Below are positions 6,913 to 15,214 of a stretch of 35,597 nt of DNA, piece by piece. A program made the translations under genes and the position numbers. Source of the DNA: Bacteroidales bacterium. GTDB taxonomy: Bacteria > Bacteroidota > Bacteroidia > Bacteroidales > GCA-2748055. The stretch is taken from the NCBI GenBank assembly GCA_023137255.1, contig JAGLPR010000082.1, forward strand, positions 1 through 35,597, given 5' to 3'. The first letter of the stretch is position 1. Each line of letters opens with the position of its first letter. The notes below the pieces were generated by a model, which was given only the letters and a program-made list of their open reading frames with translations, was not told the DNA's origin and made no database searches.

Positions 6913-8313
6913 ATGGAATACAAGACCCGAATCCAAATCCTCCTGATCCTGGCCATTTTCGGCCTGGCTCTATTGCCATCCTGTGAAAAAGACCCAGATC
7001 TGCCACAGGAAACCATGGTCCTGAATAACTGGATCTGGGAAGGTATGAATGATTTTTATTTCTGGGAAGCCCATATTCCTAATCTGAATCCCAATGTGGA
7101 GCCCGATCCCAGGGAGTTCTTCGACAAGATTCTCTATGAGGATGACCGCGACTCACGGATTTTTGAAGACTATGATGCGGTGATGGCCGTTATGGATGGA
7201 GTGGAGGTGTCAACCGGAATGTCGGTATACCCTATGATTTATACTGAAACCCAGGTGGTGGCTTTTGTGGAGTATGTGGTACCCGGAACACCCGCCGCCG
7301 ACTCCGGCATTAGTCGGGGCGATATCATCCTGACCATCAATGGCCAGACTCTCACCCAAACCAACTACTACACTATGTACTACCAGACCACGGCCACCTT
7401 TGGTTTTGGAGAGTGGGACGGAACTTCCATCAATCCCAATGGAACAGAAATTACCCTTCAGGCGTCAGAAATAAAAATGACTCCTGTGATTTATGACGAA
7501 GTAATTGAATATCAGGGACAAAAGATCGGGTACCTGGTCTATACACTGTTTATCTATGGACAGAACGATGAATGGCTGACTGAACTTAATGCAGTTTTTG
7601 AGGAGTTTCTTTTGGCCGGAGTTACCGATGTGGTGATGGATATCAGATACAATCCGGGAGGCGACCTGTCTCTTTCGACCTATATTGCCAGTACCCTGGG
7701 CCCCGCCTCAGCCATGGAGGATAGCTCGGTATTTGTTGATATGGTCTGGAACGAGAGGTACACCCAGTACTGGCTTGGTGCGGATCTTAACAGTGATGGA
7801 GTAGCGGACGGACTGGACTCGGAACAGCTGCGTTTCAGACTGCCGGAGAGTGACCTGAACCTGGATCTCACCAGGGTCTACTTCCTCACCACCGGTGGTA
7901 CTGCCTCGGCCAGCGAATCGCTGATGGTGGGTCTCGATCCCTATATGGATGTGGTCCAGGTAGGTACAACTACCTATGGAAAATGTTATGGTTCCATTCT
8001 GGTGGATGACTGGGAAGATCCCAAACGGCACAATTGGGCCATGCGACCCATCGTGATCAAATATTTCAATGCAGAGGGATACACCGACTTTGTGGATGGA
8101 ATCGAGCCTGATCACCTGGTTCAGGACAACCTGCTCTATGCCAAACCATTTGGCAGCCTGGAGGATCCCCTTCTGGCCAGAGCACTTGAAGAGATCACAG
8201 GAGTTTCGCCCACGGTAAGAAAATCGGTACAGGCTGAAGCCGGGTTTAAACCATTCAGAGTCCCATTGAAACAGATCCCGGAGCTTAAGGTTGAGTTGCC
8301 TGAGAAAGATTAG
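6913..8313 (+). CDS. S41-family (C-terminal processing type) peptidase lipoprotein
   Basis: A periplasm-facing serine endopeptidase. The 466-residue product has a lipoprotein signal ending in LPSC (C24). A PDZ domain spans about 100-190, with the carboxylate-binding and turn region PGTPAADSGISRGDIIL (near 124-140). The S41 core follows: VMDIRYNPGGDL (about 241-252), TGGTASASESL (about 327-337) carrying the nucleophilic Ser, and TYGKCYG with the likely catalytic Lys at 357. An acidic, calcium-site-like stretch DLNSDGVADGLDSE (291-304) interrupts the core. This architecture is common among Bacteroidota lipoprotein peptidases. It ends in a 3-bp overlap with the convergent pyrD gene. Confidence 0.9.
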   Translation: MEYKTRIQILLILAIFGLALLPSCEKDPDLPQETMVLNNWIWEGMNDFYFWEAHIPNLNPNVEPDPREFFDKILYEDDRDSRIFEDYDAVMAVMDGVEVSTGMSVYPMIYTETQVVAFVEYVVPGTPAADSGISRGDIILTINGQTLTQTNYYTMYYQTTATFGFGEWDGTSINPNGTEITLQASEIKMTPVIYDEVIEYQGQKIGYLVYTLFIYGQNDEWLTELNAVFEEFLLAGVTDVVMDIRYNPGGDLSLSTYIASTLGPASAMEDSSVFVDMVWNERYTQYWLGADLNSDGVADGLDSEQLRFRLPESDLNLDLTRVYFLTTGGTASASESLMVGLDPYMDVVQVGTTTYGKCYGSILVDDWEDPKRHNWAMRPIVIKYFNAEGYTDFVDGIEPDHLVQDNLLYAKPFGSLEDPLLARALEEITGVSPTVRKSVQAEAGFKPFRVPLKQIPELKVELPEKD

Positions 8314-9362
8314 GAATTTTCCTGAAGACGTCGCTTCAGAACGGCCCGGTTGATCCGCCTGGCCAATGCCGGCCCCTCGTAGATAAAGCCGGTATATATC
8401 TGGATAAGTGTGGCTCCTGCATCCAGCATGTTCAGGGCATCCTTCACGTTCATAATTCCGCCCACAGCAATGATGGGAAGCTTCCCCCTGGTTTTCTCAT
8501 GAATGTACCTGACCACCTCCAGGCTTCTGGCTGTAATAGGTGCGCCGCTCATGCCCCCTTTGCCAATGGCCTCTATTTCATGGGCAGGGGTCCTGAGTCC
8601 CTCGCGCCTGATGGTGGTGTTGGTGGCCACAATACCATCCAGCTTCATGTTGGATACTATTTCCAGAGTCTCATCCAGTTGTTCCTTATTCAAATCAGGT
8701 GATATCTTAAGCAACAAGGGCTTCCGGGTCTCCTTCCCGCTCCTCAGTTCAATGAGTCTGCCCAGGATCTTTTCCAGGGAATCCTGATCCTGCAGTTTCC
8801 GCAGATCGGTAATATTGGGACAGCTTACATTCACCACGAAATAGTCCACGCCATCGTATATGGCATTGAATACAGCCTCATAATCGTCCACAGCCCTCTC
8901 ATTGGGGGTCAGTGTGTTCTTGCCCAGGTTTCCGCCTAAAATGAGCCCGGAAGGCCTTTTCCGGCCCAATCTGACTGCCGCTGCCTCTGCTCCGTGGTTA
9001 TTAAATCCCATCCTGTTGATCAGGCCCCTGTCTTTTTTGATGCGAAAGCTCCTGGGGCGATCGTTCCCCGGCTGGCCCAGAGGAGTGACTGTTCCCACCT
9101 CAATAAATGAGAATCCAAAGGCATGAAACTCACGGTAGATCTCGGCGTTTTTATCAAATCCGGCAGCAAGTCCCACCGGATTGCTGAAGGTCAGACCCAA
9201 GAAGTCGGTCTCAAGGGCCTTGTTTCTCACATGATAGCACCTTTTCACAAGTGAAAAAACACCAGGTATGATGAATAGTGCCCGCAGTACGGTAATTAAC
9301 AGGTGATGAATGGACTCAGGGGAGAGGAGAAAGAGGATGGGTCTGATTAGAAACCGGTACAT
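8310..9362 (-). CDS. pyrD: Dihydroorotate dehydrogenase (quinone), class 2
   Basis: Oxidises dihydroorotate to orotate in pyrimidine synthesis, passing electrons to membrane quinone. The 350-residue product has the class 2 N-terminal amphipathic segment (MYRFLIRPILFLLSPE), then NPVGLAAGFDKN, GFSFIEVGTVTPLGQPGN, the catalytic-loop motif VNVSCPNI (Ser type), KISPDL, ATNTT, GGMSGAPI and IAVGGI for FMN phosphate binding. The ATG at 9360-9362 is chosen because it matches the family start and follows a TATATTTG element. A longer frame to 9434 would overlap the preceding regulator and has a poor leader. It lies 31 bp after the XRE gene but probably has its own promoter. Confidence 0.95.
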   Translation of the reverse strand: MYRFLIRPILFLLSPESIHHLLITVLRALFIIPGVFSLVKRCYHVRNKALETDFLGLTFSNPVGLAAGFDKNAEIYREFHAFGFSFIEVGTVTPLGQPGNDRPRSFRIKKDRGLINRMGFNNHGAEAAAVRLGRKRPSGLILGGNLGKNTLTPNERAVDDYEAVFNAIYDGVDYFVVNVSCPNITDLRKLQDQDSLEKILGRLIELRSGKETRKPLLLKISPDLNKEQLDETLEIVSNMKLDGIVATNTTIRREGLRTPAHEIEAIGKGGMSGAPITARSLEVVRYIHEKTRGKLPIIAVGGIMNVKDALNMLDAGATLIQIYTGFIYEGPALARRINRAVLKRRLQENS

Positions 9363-9376
9363 TCTATTTTTGCATG

Positions 9377-9384
9377 CAAATATA
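9377..9384 (-). promoter_or_regulatory. -7 promoter element for pyrD
   Basis: Read on the minus strand this is TATATTTG, 14 bp before the pyrD ATG. A TTTG lies 23 bp further upstream, near the limit of reported spacing. Its position supports the shorter pyrD start. Confidence 0.55.
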
Positions 9385-9393
9385 CACAGATTT

Positions 9394-9906
9394 CTAATGC
9401 GCAGAAGCAAAAGTCCTGAAGGTGTCATCATCATAGATCACCATCACCTGGACAATTTTCCGCTGATCCCCTGCCTTTTGATCAGGCACCGATTGTGAGC
9501 TGTCTGATTGTTGCTCCTTAGCTGCATCTGCAGGGGTTTCAGTAGTAACTGAAGCTTCAAAAGCAAGAGGTGAAGGGGCAGGAGGAGACAAAATTTCACT
9601 GGTTTCCGGCTCCTCCACGGGAATTTGACCGGGAATCTGCTCCTCAGGTGGATGTTCTGGGGGATCAAACAGGTTCCCCGCTACGTTTCTGCCCATCTGT
9701 TCATACATGGTGCCTTCGCCCAGCATTAACCAGGCAGCATTCAAACCGGGAAATGCCTTCAAAGTCTTATGTAGAAAGTCAAAGCTGGGATTGTTCCTTC
9801 CCGAAATCACATGCGATACACTGCTTCTCTGTACTCCGATTATATCAGCAAATTTTGAAGGAGTAATCTGTTCCAGGTCCAGTAACTGAAGAAGGCGCTC
9901 TTTCAT
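9394..9906 (-). CDS. XRE-family DNA-binding regulator with proline-rich tail
   Basis: Likely a repressor or activator. The 170-residue product starts MKERLLQLLD; residues 7-65 form a five-helix XRE domain with helix-turn-helix SKFADIIGVQRSSVSHVISG (17-36). The rest is a low-complexity tail rich in Pro, Glu and Ser, ending in a short segment (VMVIYDDDTFRTF) that looks structured. No protease or ligand domain is seen. The ATG at 9904-9906 is preferred over an upstream start because the added residues are not XRE-like and would run through an operator. Three palindromic sites lie just upstream and the nearest covers the gene's -7 element, so self-regulation is likely. pyrD follows downstream. 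Confidence 0.85.
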   Translation of the reverse strand: MKERLLQLLDLEQITPSKFADIIGVQRSSVSHVISGRNNPSFDFLHKTLKAFPGLNAAWLMLGEGTMYEQMGRNVAGNLFDPPEHPPEEQIPGQIPVEEPETSEILSPPAPSPLAFEASVTTETPADAAKEQQSDSSQSVPDQKAGDQRKIVQVMVIYDDDTFRTFASAH

Positions 9907-9918
9907 AAGATAATCTTT

Positions 9919-9980
9919 GATTACAAATGTAACAACTATTTTGTTTCCATATGTAAACAGCACTTGTTCACATTTGTAAC
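9919..9980. promoter_or_regulatory. Three-site operator array upstream of the XRE gene
   Basis: Three copies of a palindrome with core TTACA-NN-TGTAA: 9921-9932 (perfect), 9943-9958 (GTTTCCATATGTAAAC, one mismatch) and 9968-9979 (TCACATTTGTAA, one mismatch). Their centres are 24 and 23 bp apart, so a repressor would bind with regular phasing. On the minus strand the proximal site contains TACATTTG (9924-9931), an exact -7 element 18 bp before the XRE start codon. Binding there would block the XRE promoter. Confidence 0.7.
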
Positions 9981-10050
9981 ATAATTCAAATTATAGCAAA
10001 AATCAATTATATTCAGTGTAACGCTCCCTGGCTCCAGTTAAGTTGAAAGT

Positions 10051-10066
10051 TGGTGCATTTGCACCA
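10051..10066. repeat. 16-bp palindrome TGGTGCA-TT-TGCACCA
   Basis: Perfect 7-bp arms with a 2-bp centre. The layout matches the operator palindromes nearby (GnTnCA-TT-TGnAnC), but the sequence is GC-richer. It could be a site for a related regulator, or a transcript hairpin. Confidence 0.55.
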
Positions 10067-10107
10067 TTATAATAAATACTGCTTATAAATGACGATAGCG
10101 TTGGAAA

Positions 10108-10144
10108 CCCTGATATCAGGGGTGTCAGAAGCTGATATTTCAGC
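10108..10144. repeat. Pair of adjacent inverted repeats
   Basis: CCCTGATATCAGGG (10108-10121) is a perfect 14-bp palindrome. Ten bp on, GCTGA-TATT-TCAGC (10131-10144) is another inverted repeat, and both contain CTGATAT. Their centres are about 23 bp apart, like the operator spacing upstream of the XRE gene. Binding sites or RNA hairpins are possible. Confidence 0.5.
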
Positions 10145-10321
10145 ATTACAAGGCCAGAACAGGCTTATTTATCGGTAAAAGGCTTATAAATAGGCGTTAG
10201 TTAATAAATGCATGAAGTAAAGGTGATAATGCCCTGGTATTTAGGACTATATTATAGATATATGTCAAACTGAAAGCCCTTTTTCAGGTCAAATCCAGTC
10301 ATTCCCATACAATTTGGTGAA

Positions 10322-10348
10322 GATAATCAAGATATTAATCTGATTATC
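10322..10348. repeat. Inverted repeat GATAATCA / TGATTATC
   Basis: Perfect 8-bp arms with an 11-bp loop. A smaller inverted repeat ATTGAA-TCCT-TTCAAT follows at 10360-10375. There is no T-tract, so neither looks like a terminator. Confidence 0.5.
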
Positions 10349-10395
10349 ATGCAGTTAATATTGAATCCTTTCAATTTGTAAGTGGGATTGGTTTT

Positions 10396-10507
10396 GTTTA
10401 CATTTGTAACTAGTAAAAAAGAGATTATTTGTTGCATTATGTTAATTAATACACTCTTTTTATCCTGTTTACAATTGTAACACCCTTTGTTTTGGTTACA
10501 TTTGTCA
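10396..10507. promoter_or_regulatory. Second operator cluster (three TTACA-NN-TGTAA sites)
   Basis: Sites at 10398-10409 (TTACATTTGTAA, perfect), 10469-10480 (TTACAATTGTAA, perfect) and 10496-10507 (TTACATTTGTCA, one mismatch). They match the sites next to the XRE gene about 400 bp away. The first and third contain TACATTTG on the plus strand, an exact -7 element, so they may mark plus-strand promoters although no coding gene follows. Looping between the two clusters is possible. Confidence 0.6.
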
Positions 10508-10882
10508 ATTATTATAAAGAGGCTTTTAATCTGCTCAAAAATCGCTTTTTCAACAAAGCATATTCTGACTCCAGTAAAATCTCTCCTTCCGTGATCACTT
10601 AAATGAAGAACAGGATCCTTCCCTGGTTATAGAACTACAATTTCCCACTCCTCCCTCCTCCTCTTTAGCTTAATCACCATTTTGGGCAGCACTGTGGGAT
10701 GAGTCTGGATTTTGTGGTCTCTCCTTCTATGTTTCGCGGATTGGGACCGGAACAGGAACAAATAGGACCTTCTGAAGAGCTTAAAACCAATAGAAAGCTG
10801 AGCTGTAAGCTGAGAAACAGACGTTTAGATACAAGAAGTACAGGAAGCCCCGGATATCCAACCTGGGAAAAAGAGGTAGTAT

Positions 10883-12160
10883 TTAGCTATTTTGCGTCAA
10901 TTCTCCTTCCGAACGGGCCACAATAGATGCTACTGTGGAGTCACCTGTGATATTCACAACTGTTCTGAGCATATCCAGGGGACGGTCCACACCCAGGATC
11001 AATGCTAATCCCTCCACAGGTAATCCCACCGAATTAAGGACAATGATCAGCATGACAATGCTCCCACTGGGTATGCCCGGCGATCCTATGGATGCCAGGG
11101 TCGCCGTCAGCACAATTGTCAGCTGCTGGATCAGAGTCAGATCGATTCCGAATACCTGCGCAATAAAGACCGCTGCAATGGCCTGGTAACAACTGGTCCC
11201 GTCCATATTGATTGTCACCCCTACCGGAAGCACAAAGTTGGCTATGGGTTTGGATACCCCCAGCTCGTTGGTCACCTGCTTCAAGGTAACAGGCAGTGTG
11301 GCAGCACTTGAACTGGTGGTAAAAGCAACCAGCTGGGCTGGGAGAATCCCCTTCAGGAAACCAGGGATTCTGATCCGGGCGAATATGCGTATCAGCAAAG
11401 GATAGAGTCCAAGAATCAGGAGAAACAGTCCCACAATCACGGTCAGCATATACATACCCAGCGCTGTGAAAATATCGGCATCGCCGGAAAAATCCACCAC
11501 AAGGGCTGCCATCAATGCGAAAACTCCAATGGGTGCAAAGCGCATGATCATGTCCACAATCTTGAGAATCACATCGTTAAGGCCGTCAAAGAAATTCTTG
11601 ACCACCTGTGTTTTCTCTCCGGGCACCAGAACCAGGGCAATGCTAAACAGGATGGCAAAGAAAATAATCTGCAACATCTTTGAATTATCCCCGGCAGCCA
11701 GGAAAAAGTTCTCGGGGATCATCTCCTCGAAGAAATGAAGAGGTGACTGCTTTTCATACTTCTGGGCAGACTCCTGCCGGATCTCCACCTGGCCTCCGAA
11801 TTTCTCCCTGTACTGCTCCTGCCTGTCATCCGGAAACACATCGCCCGGCTTGAAAATATTCACCATGGCCAGTCCCACCGTAGTTGCAAAAACTGTAGTT
11901 ATAATATATATAGCGATGGTTTTGTAGCCAATCCTGGAAAGCTTTGTAATATCGGTCAGGCTAGAGATGCCCTTTACCAGTGAGACAAAAATCAGCGGTA
12001 CTGCGATCAGCTTGAGCAATTTCAAAAAGATGGTTCCCCACGGTTTGATCCAGTCGATGGTAAAACTCTCCCAACCGGTCCATACAGCGATCAATCCAAA
12101 GAGGATCCCAAGGCCCATGCCTAAAAAAATCTTTGCCCAGAGTGGTAATTTCTTCAACAT
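10883..12160 (-). CDS. DAACS-family dicarboxylate/amino acid:cation symporter
   Basis: An inner-membrane secondary transporter of the SLC1/GltP/DctA family that takes up glutamate, aspartate or C4-dicarboxylates with Na+ or H+. The 425-residue product has about eight hydrophobic segments and the family motifs TTSSSAATLPVTL (serine-rich re-entrant loop), NMDGT (transmembrane segment 7), SIGSPGIPSG (second re-entrant loop) and DRPLDMLRTVVNITGD (transmembrane segment 8). The conserved Asp/Asn pattern in the last motif fits substrate and Na+ binding. It lies 23 bp after the FAD/Fe-S dehydrogenase gene and is probably co-transcribed, so its substrate may feed or drain that enzyme's pathway. Confidence 0.92.
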   Translation of the reverse strand: MLKKLPLWAKIFLGMGLGILFGLIAVWTGWESFTIDWIKPWGTIFLKLLKLIAVPLIFVSLVKGISSLTDITKLSRIGYKTIAIYIITTVFATTVGLAMVNIFKPGDVFPDDRQEQYREKFGGQVEIRQESAQKYEKQSPLHFFEEMIPENFFLAAGDNSKMLQIIFFAILFSIALVLVPGEKTQVVKNFFDGLNDVILKIVDMIMRFAPIGVFALMAALVVDFSGDADIFTALGMYMLTVIVGLFLLILGLYPLLIRIFARIRIPGFLKGILPAQLVAFTTSSSAATLPVTLKQVTNELGVSKPIANFVLPVGVTINMDGTSCYQAIAAVFIAQVFGIDLTLIQQLTIVLTATLASIGSPGIPSGSIVMLIIVLNSVGLPVEGLALILGVDRPLDMLRTVVNITGDSTVASIVARSEGELTQNS

Positions 12161-12183
12161 TGTTTTCTGTTTATTAAATTTCT

Positions 12184-15075
12184 CTATACCAGTGCTTTAT
12201 ATAATATTTCCACCGGGTGCATTGCGTGCGTGCCGGTGCCATCAAATATCTGGTGCCTGCAACTGGTACCCGGCGCTGCTACCAGTGTATCTTCATCTGC
12301 TTTTCGTATTGCAGGAAACAGAACCAGTTCACCCACCTTTATGGAGAGGTCGTAATGCTCCTTCTCATATCCGAACGAGCCGGCCATCCCGCAGCACCCC
12401 GAAGGAATCTCCTCCACCCTGTAATTCTCAGGAATAGACAGCACCCGCCGGGTGGGACCGGTGCTGGCAATGGATTTCTGCTGACAATGTCCGTGAAGCT
12501 TCAGCTCTGCTGCCTCTTTGGTGAACAGAGAATTGTCAAACAATTTGTTCTCATACGCCCGGTCGAGGTACTCCTCCATGGTATAACAATAATCTGCGAG
12601 TGCCAGAGCCCGCTCTTTATGCTCCTTTCCCACCAGTTCAGGAAACTCATCTCTGAAACCAAGTATGGCTGAAGGTTCAATCCCCACCAGCGGTCTCTCT
12701 TCGGATACAATCGGGGACAACACCTCTACGTTCTTCCTGGCGATCTGCCTGGCTTTTTTAAGCAGACCTTTGGAGATAAAGGTTCGGGCACTGACCGGGT
12801 GCTTCACAATGTTCACCCTGATTCCCAGCTTATTAAAAAGCCTGATGCTACTCACACCCAGGGAGGTGTCGTTATAATTTGTAAACTCATCTATATAGAG
12901 GATCACCTCCGGTGCATCCGCCGGGAGGGCGTTATTCAGGCTGCGGAGGTGCTTCCGTGCCCAGCTGCGCAGAGATCTCCTCCCGAGGGTAGGGATGCTC
13001 CTGTTCCGGGCAAATCCAAGCACACTCTTCAACATTGGAGCGGTAATCCTGCCTGTGGCCACCAGGTTAAAGATCCAGGGAAACAGCATGCCCAGCCTGT
13101 TCACCGTGGAAATATTGGCTATGAGCCTGGTTCTCATGGGTACCCGATGATGTTCGTACCATTGCTGCATAAATTCGGCCTTAATTTTTGCCATATCCAC
13201 GCTGGAGGGACACTCCGATTTGCACGCTTTGCATGAGAGACAGAGGTCGAGGATCTCATATATTTCAGGCTGATCAAATGGCTTTTTCAGTCCGCTCACG
13301 GAGAGCAGTTCACGTAGTACATTTGCCCTGGCCCGGGTGGTCGCCGATTCATCGCGGGTAGCCATGTAGCTGGGACACATGGTGCCCCCTGTCACTTCAG
13401 TTTTTCTGCAATCGCCTGATCCATTGCACTTTTCGATAAGATTCATGAATCCACCTTCCCTTGAGAAATCGAACCATGTATCGAAATCAGGAGAGCGGTG
13501 ACCAGGCTGATACCGCAAGTGTGTATTCATAGGAGGCGTGTCGATGACCTTCCCTTCATTGAATATTCCTTCCGGGTCGAACAGCTGTTTGATCCGCCTG
13601 AACAGTTGAAAATTGTGCTCACCCACCATCAGTGGGATAAACTCGCCCCGGAGCCTTCCGTCTCCATGTTCTCCGCTGAGTGAACCCCGGTATTTTTTTA
13701 CCAGTTTTGCAGTATCCAGGGCGATGTCGTGATATAACTGAACATCGACCGGATCTTTAAGGTTCAGGATGGGCCTCAGGTGCAGCTCCCCTACGGAAAT
13801 ATGGGCATGAAAAACACATGCAAGCTCGTATTTATCAAGTAGTTGATTAAATTCTGAGATGTAATCCTCCAGCATCTCCACCCTGACGCTTGTATCTTCG
13901 ATCACGGAGACCGGCCGCCCCTCTCCCGGGATGTTGGAGAGGACCCCCAGGCCCGCTTTTCTCAGGGCCCAGACTTTGGAGATATCGTTCCCTGTAACCA
14001 CCGGAAAATAGTAGCCCAGACCGGCCTTTCTCATCTCATTTTCCATGTCCGAAATCCGCTTCCTTAAAACTGACTCATCCTCGTCCACAATCTCCACCAT
14101 CAAAACTGCCCCCGGATCGCCTTCCAGGAAAAATCGGTTCTTCTTCTGGGTCAGGTTCTCTTTGGTACAGTCAAGGATGGTCTTATCCATCAGCTCCACA
14201 GCTGTGGGAGCGTGCTTCAGTGCAAGCAGGTTGCCCCTGATGGCCTCCATAACTGAATGAAAATGAATGGGAACCAGTGCTTTATAAGGAGGAGGCAGAG
14301 GAACCATGTTGAGTTTTGCCTCAGTCATGAAAAGCAGGGTTCCTTCCGATCCTGACAATAAGCGGCACAGGTTGAAATCTTTGTATTTTGAACTGTCACC
14401 CGAAAACTGTGGAGAGTTTAGCAATTCATCCAGGGCATAACCGGTATTCCGCCTCACCACGTCCGGGTCGGGAAATCCCTCTTTGATCTCCGACTGGTTC
14501 TTCGTATCACTGAGAATGGCATTGATCTCCCGGTAGAGATTCCCTTCAAGGCCCTCCTTTTGAATCTTTTCCATATAATCTGCCTGGTCCAGCGGACCAA
14601 ACTCAGCCACGGAGGCATCGCTAAGAACTGCCCTTACCGACAGGGTATGGTCCCGGGTGGCCCCGTATACCAGTGAGTGAAGACCACAACTGTTGTTACC
14701 GATCATCCCTCCGATCATGCTGCGGTTGGAGGTGGAGGTCTCTGGACTAAAAAAAAGACCTGTGGATTTCAGGGCAATGTTCAATTCATCAAGCACCACC
14801 CCGGGTTCCACCCTTACCCATCGCTCCTTTTCATTGATCTCCAGAATCCTGGTCATGTGCTTCGACACATCCACCACCATCCCGTTACCAACTACCTGAC
14901 CTGCAAGGGAGGTCCCGGCAGCTCTGGGGATCAGGGACAAATGATTCTCACGGGCAAACCGGACCAGTTCCCGGATGTCGTTTTCATGTTTGGGATAGAC
15001 CACCGCCTGTGGATACTCCTTATAATCGGAGGCATCGGTGGAGTACATAATCAGCCTCAGGCGATCGGTATGCAA
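12184..15075 (-). CDS. Fused FAD and Fe-S 2-hydroxyacid dehydrogenase (D-lactate/D-2-hydroxyglutarate type)
   Basis: Oxidises a D-2-hydroxyacid to a 2-oxoacid and passes electrons through FAD and Fe-S centres. The 963-residue product combines a GlcD-like half with a GlcF-like half. The PCMH FAD domain has PRAAGTSLAGQ and MVVDVSKHM; SGEHGDGRLRGEF lies in the C-terminal FAD-oxidase domain. Two cysteine sets follow (CNGSGDC...MCPSY and CLSCKACKSECP), then CCG-type motifs (GHCQQKS, GCCGMAGSFGYEKEHYD). The fusion resembles YdiJ and Dld-II proteins. The listed start is TTG and truncates the usual N-terminus; the frame continues through 16 more plausible codons to an ATA at 15121-15123 with no ATG or GTG. 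It lies downstream of a DUF1338 gene. Confidence 0.9.
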   Translation of the reverse strand: MHTDRLRLIMYSTDASDYKEYPQAVVYPKHENDIRELVRFARENHLSLIPRAAGTSLAGQVVGNGMVVDVSKHMTRILEINEKERWVRVEPGVVLDELNIALKSTGLFFSPETSTSNRSMIGGMIGNNSCGLHSLVYGATRDHTLSVRAVLSDASVAEFGPLDQADYMEKIQKEGLEGNLYREINAILSDTKNQSEIKEGFPDPDVVRRNTGYALDELLNSPQFSGDSSKYKDFNLCRLLSGSEGTLLFMTEAKLNMVPLPPPYKALVPIHFHSVMEAIRGNLLALKHAPTAVELMDKTILDCTKENLTQKKNRFFLEGDPGAVLMVEIVDEDESVLRKRISDMENEMRKAGLGYYFPVVTGNDISKVWALRKAGLGVLSNIPGEGRPVSVIEDTSVRVEMLEDYISEFNQLLDKYELACVFHAHISVGELHLRPILNLKDPVDVQLYHDIALDTAKLVKKYRGSLSGEHGDGRLRGEFIPLMVGEHNFQLFRRIKQLFDPEGIFNEGKVIDTPPMNTHLRYQPGHRSPDFDTWFDFSREGGFMNLIEKCNGSGDCRKTEVTGGTMCPSYMATRDESATTRARANVLRELLSVSGLKKPFDQPEIYEILDLCLSCKACKSECPSSVDMAKIKAEFMQQWYEHHRVPMRTRLIANISTVNRLGMLFPWIFNLVATGRITAPMLKSVLGFARNRSIPTLGRRSLRSWARKHLRSLNNALPADAPEVILYIDEFTNYNDTSLGVSSIRLFNKLGIRVNIVKHPVSARTFISKGLLKKARQIARKNVEVLSPIVSEERPLVGIEPSAILGFRDEFPELVGKEHKERALALADYCYTMEEYLDRAYENKLFDNSLFTKEAAELKLHGHCQQKSIASTGPTRRVLSIPENYRVEEIPSGCCGMAGSFGYEKEHYDLSIKVGELVLFPAIRKADEDTLVAAPGTSCRHQIFDGTGTHAMHPVEILYKALV

Positions 15076-15146
15076 CTCGCCATCGAGGCGTGCCCTAAGC
15101 TCATCAAACTTGCTTTTCTCTATTTGTGTGGTACTTTTCAGACCAA

Positions 15147-15154
15147 CAAATATA
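15147..15154 (-). promoter_or_regulatory. -7 promoter element for the FAD/Fe-S gene
   Basis: On the minus strand this reads TATATTTG, 23 bp before the ATA codon at 15123 and 71 bp before the TTG at 15075. The short distance to the ATA supports translation starting near 15123. Confidence 0.5.
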
Positions 15155-15214
15155 ACAGAATCTCCAAAGCCAAAAACCCCCCTCCACAGACTTTCACCTT
15201 ATGCCTTTCAGCTT

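Larger units (their letters stand above)
9907..10882. other. 976-bp AT-rich intergenic region with many palindromes
   Basis: No convincing protein gene or known RNA is seen. A 75-codon plus-strand frame (10699-10926) overlaps the symporter gene antisense and looks spurious. The region holds the six operator-like sites, several other inverted repeats (listed separately), and two exact copies of GCTTATAAAT (10081-10090, 10182-10191) with a relative GCTTATTTAT at 10163-10172. Around 10790-10830 the sequence repeats AAGCTGAG. It may contain a regulatory RNA, a decayed gene, or only control sites. Confidence 0.6.

Noticed and set aside
9363-9434. Longer start for pyrD
   Set aside because: It would overlap the XRE gene, passes through the TATATTTG promoter element and adds residues unlike the family N-terminus.
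9907-10882. Replication origin in the palindrome-rich gap
   Set aside because: No DnaA-box cluster (TTATNCACA) and no dnaA, dnaN or gidA neighbours.
10699-10926. 75-codon plus-strand open frame upstream of and overlapping the symporter gene
   Set aside because: It overlaps the 3' end of the symporter gene antisense, has no signal, motif or ribosome site, and its composition looks random. It may be a chance frame.
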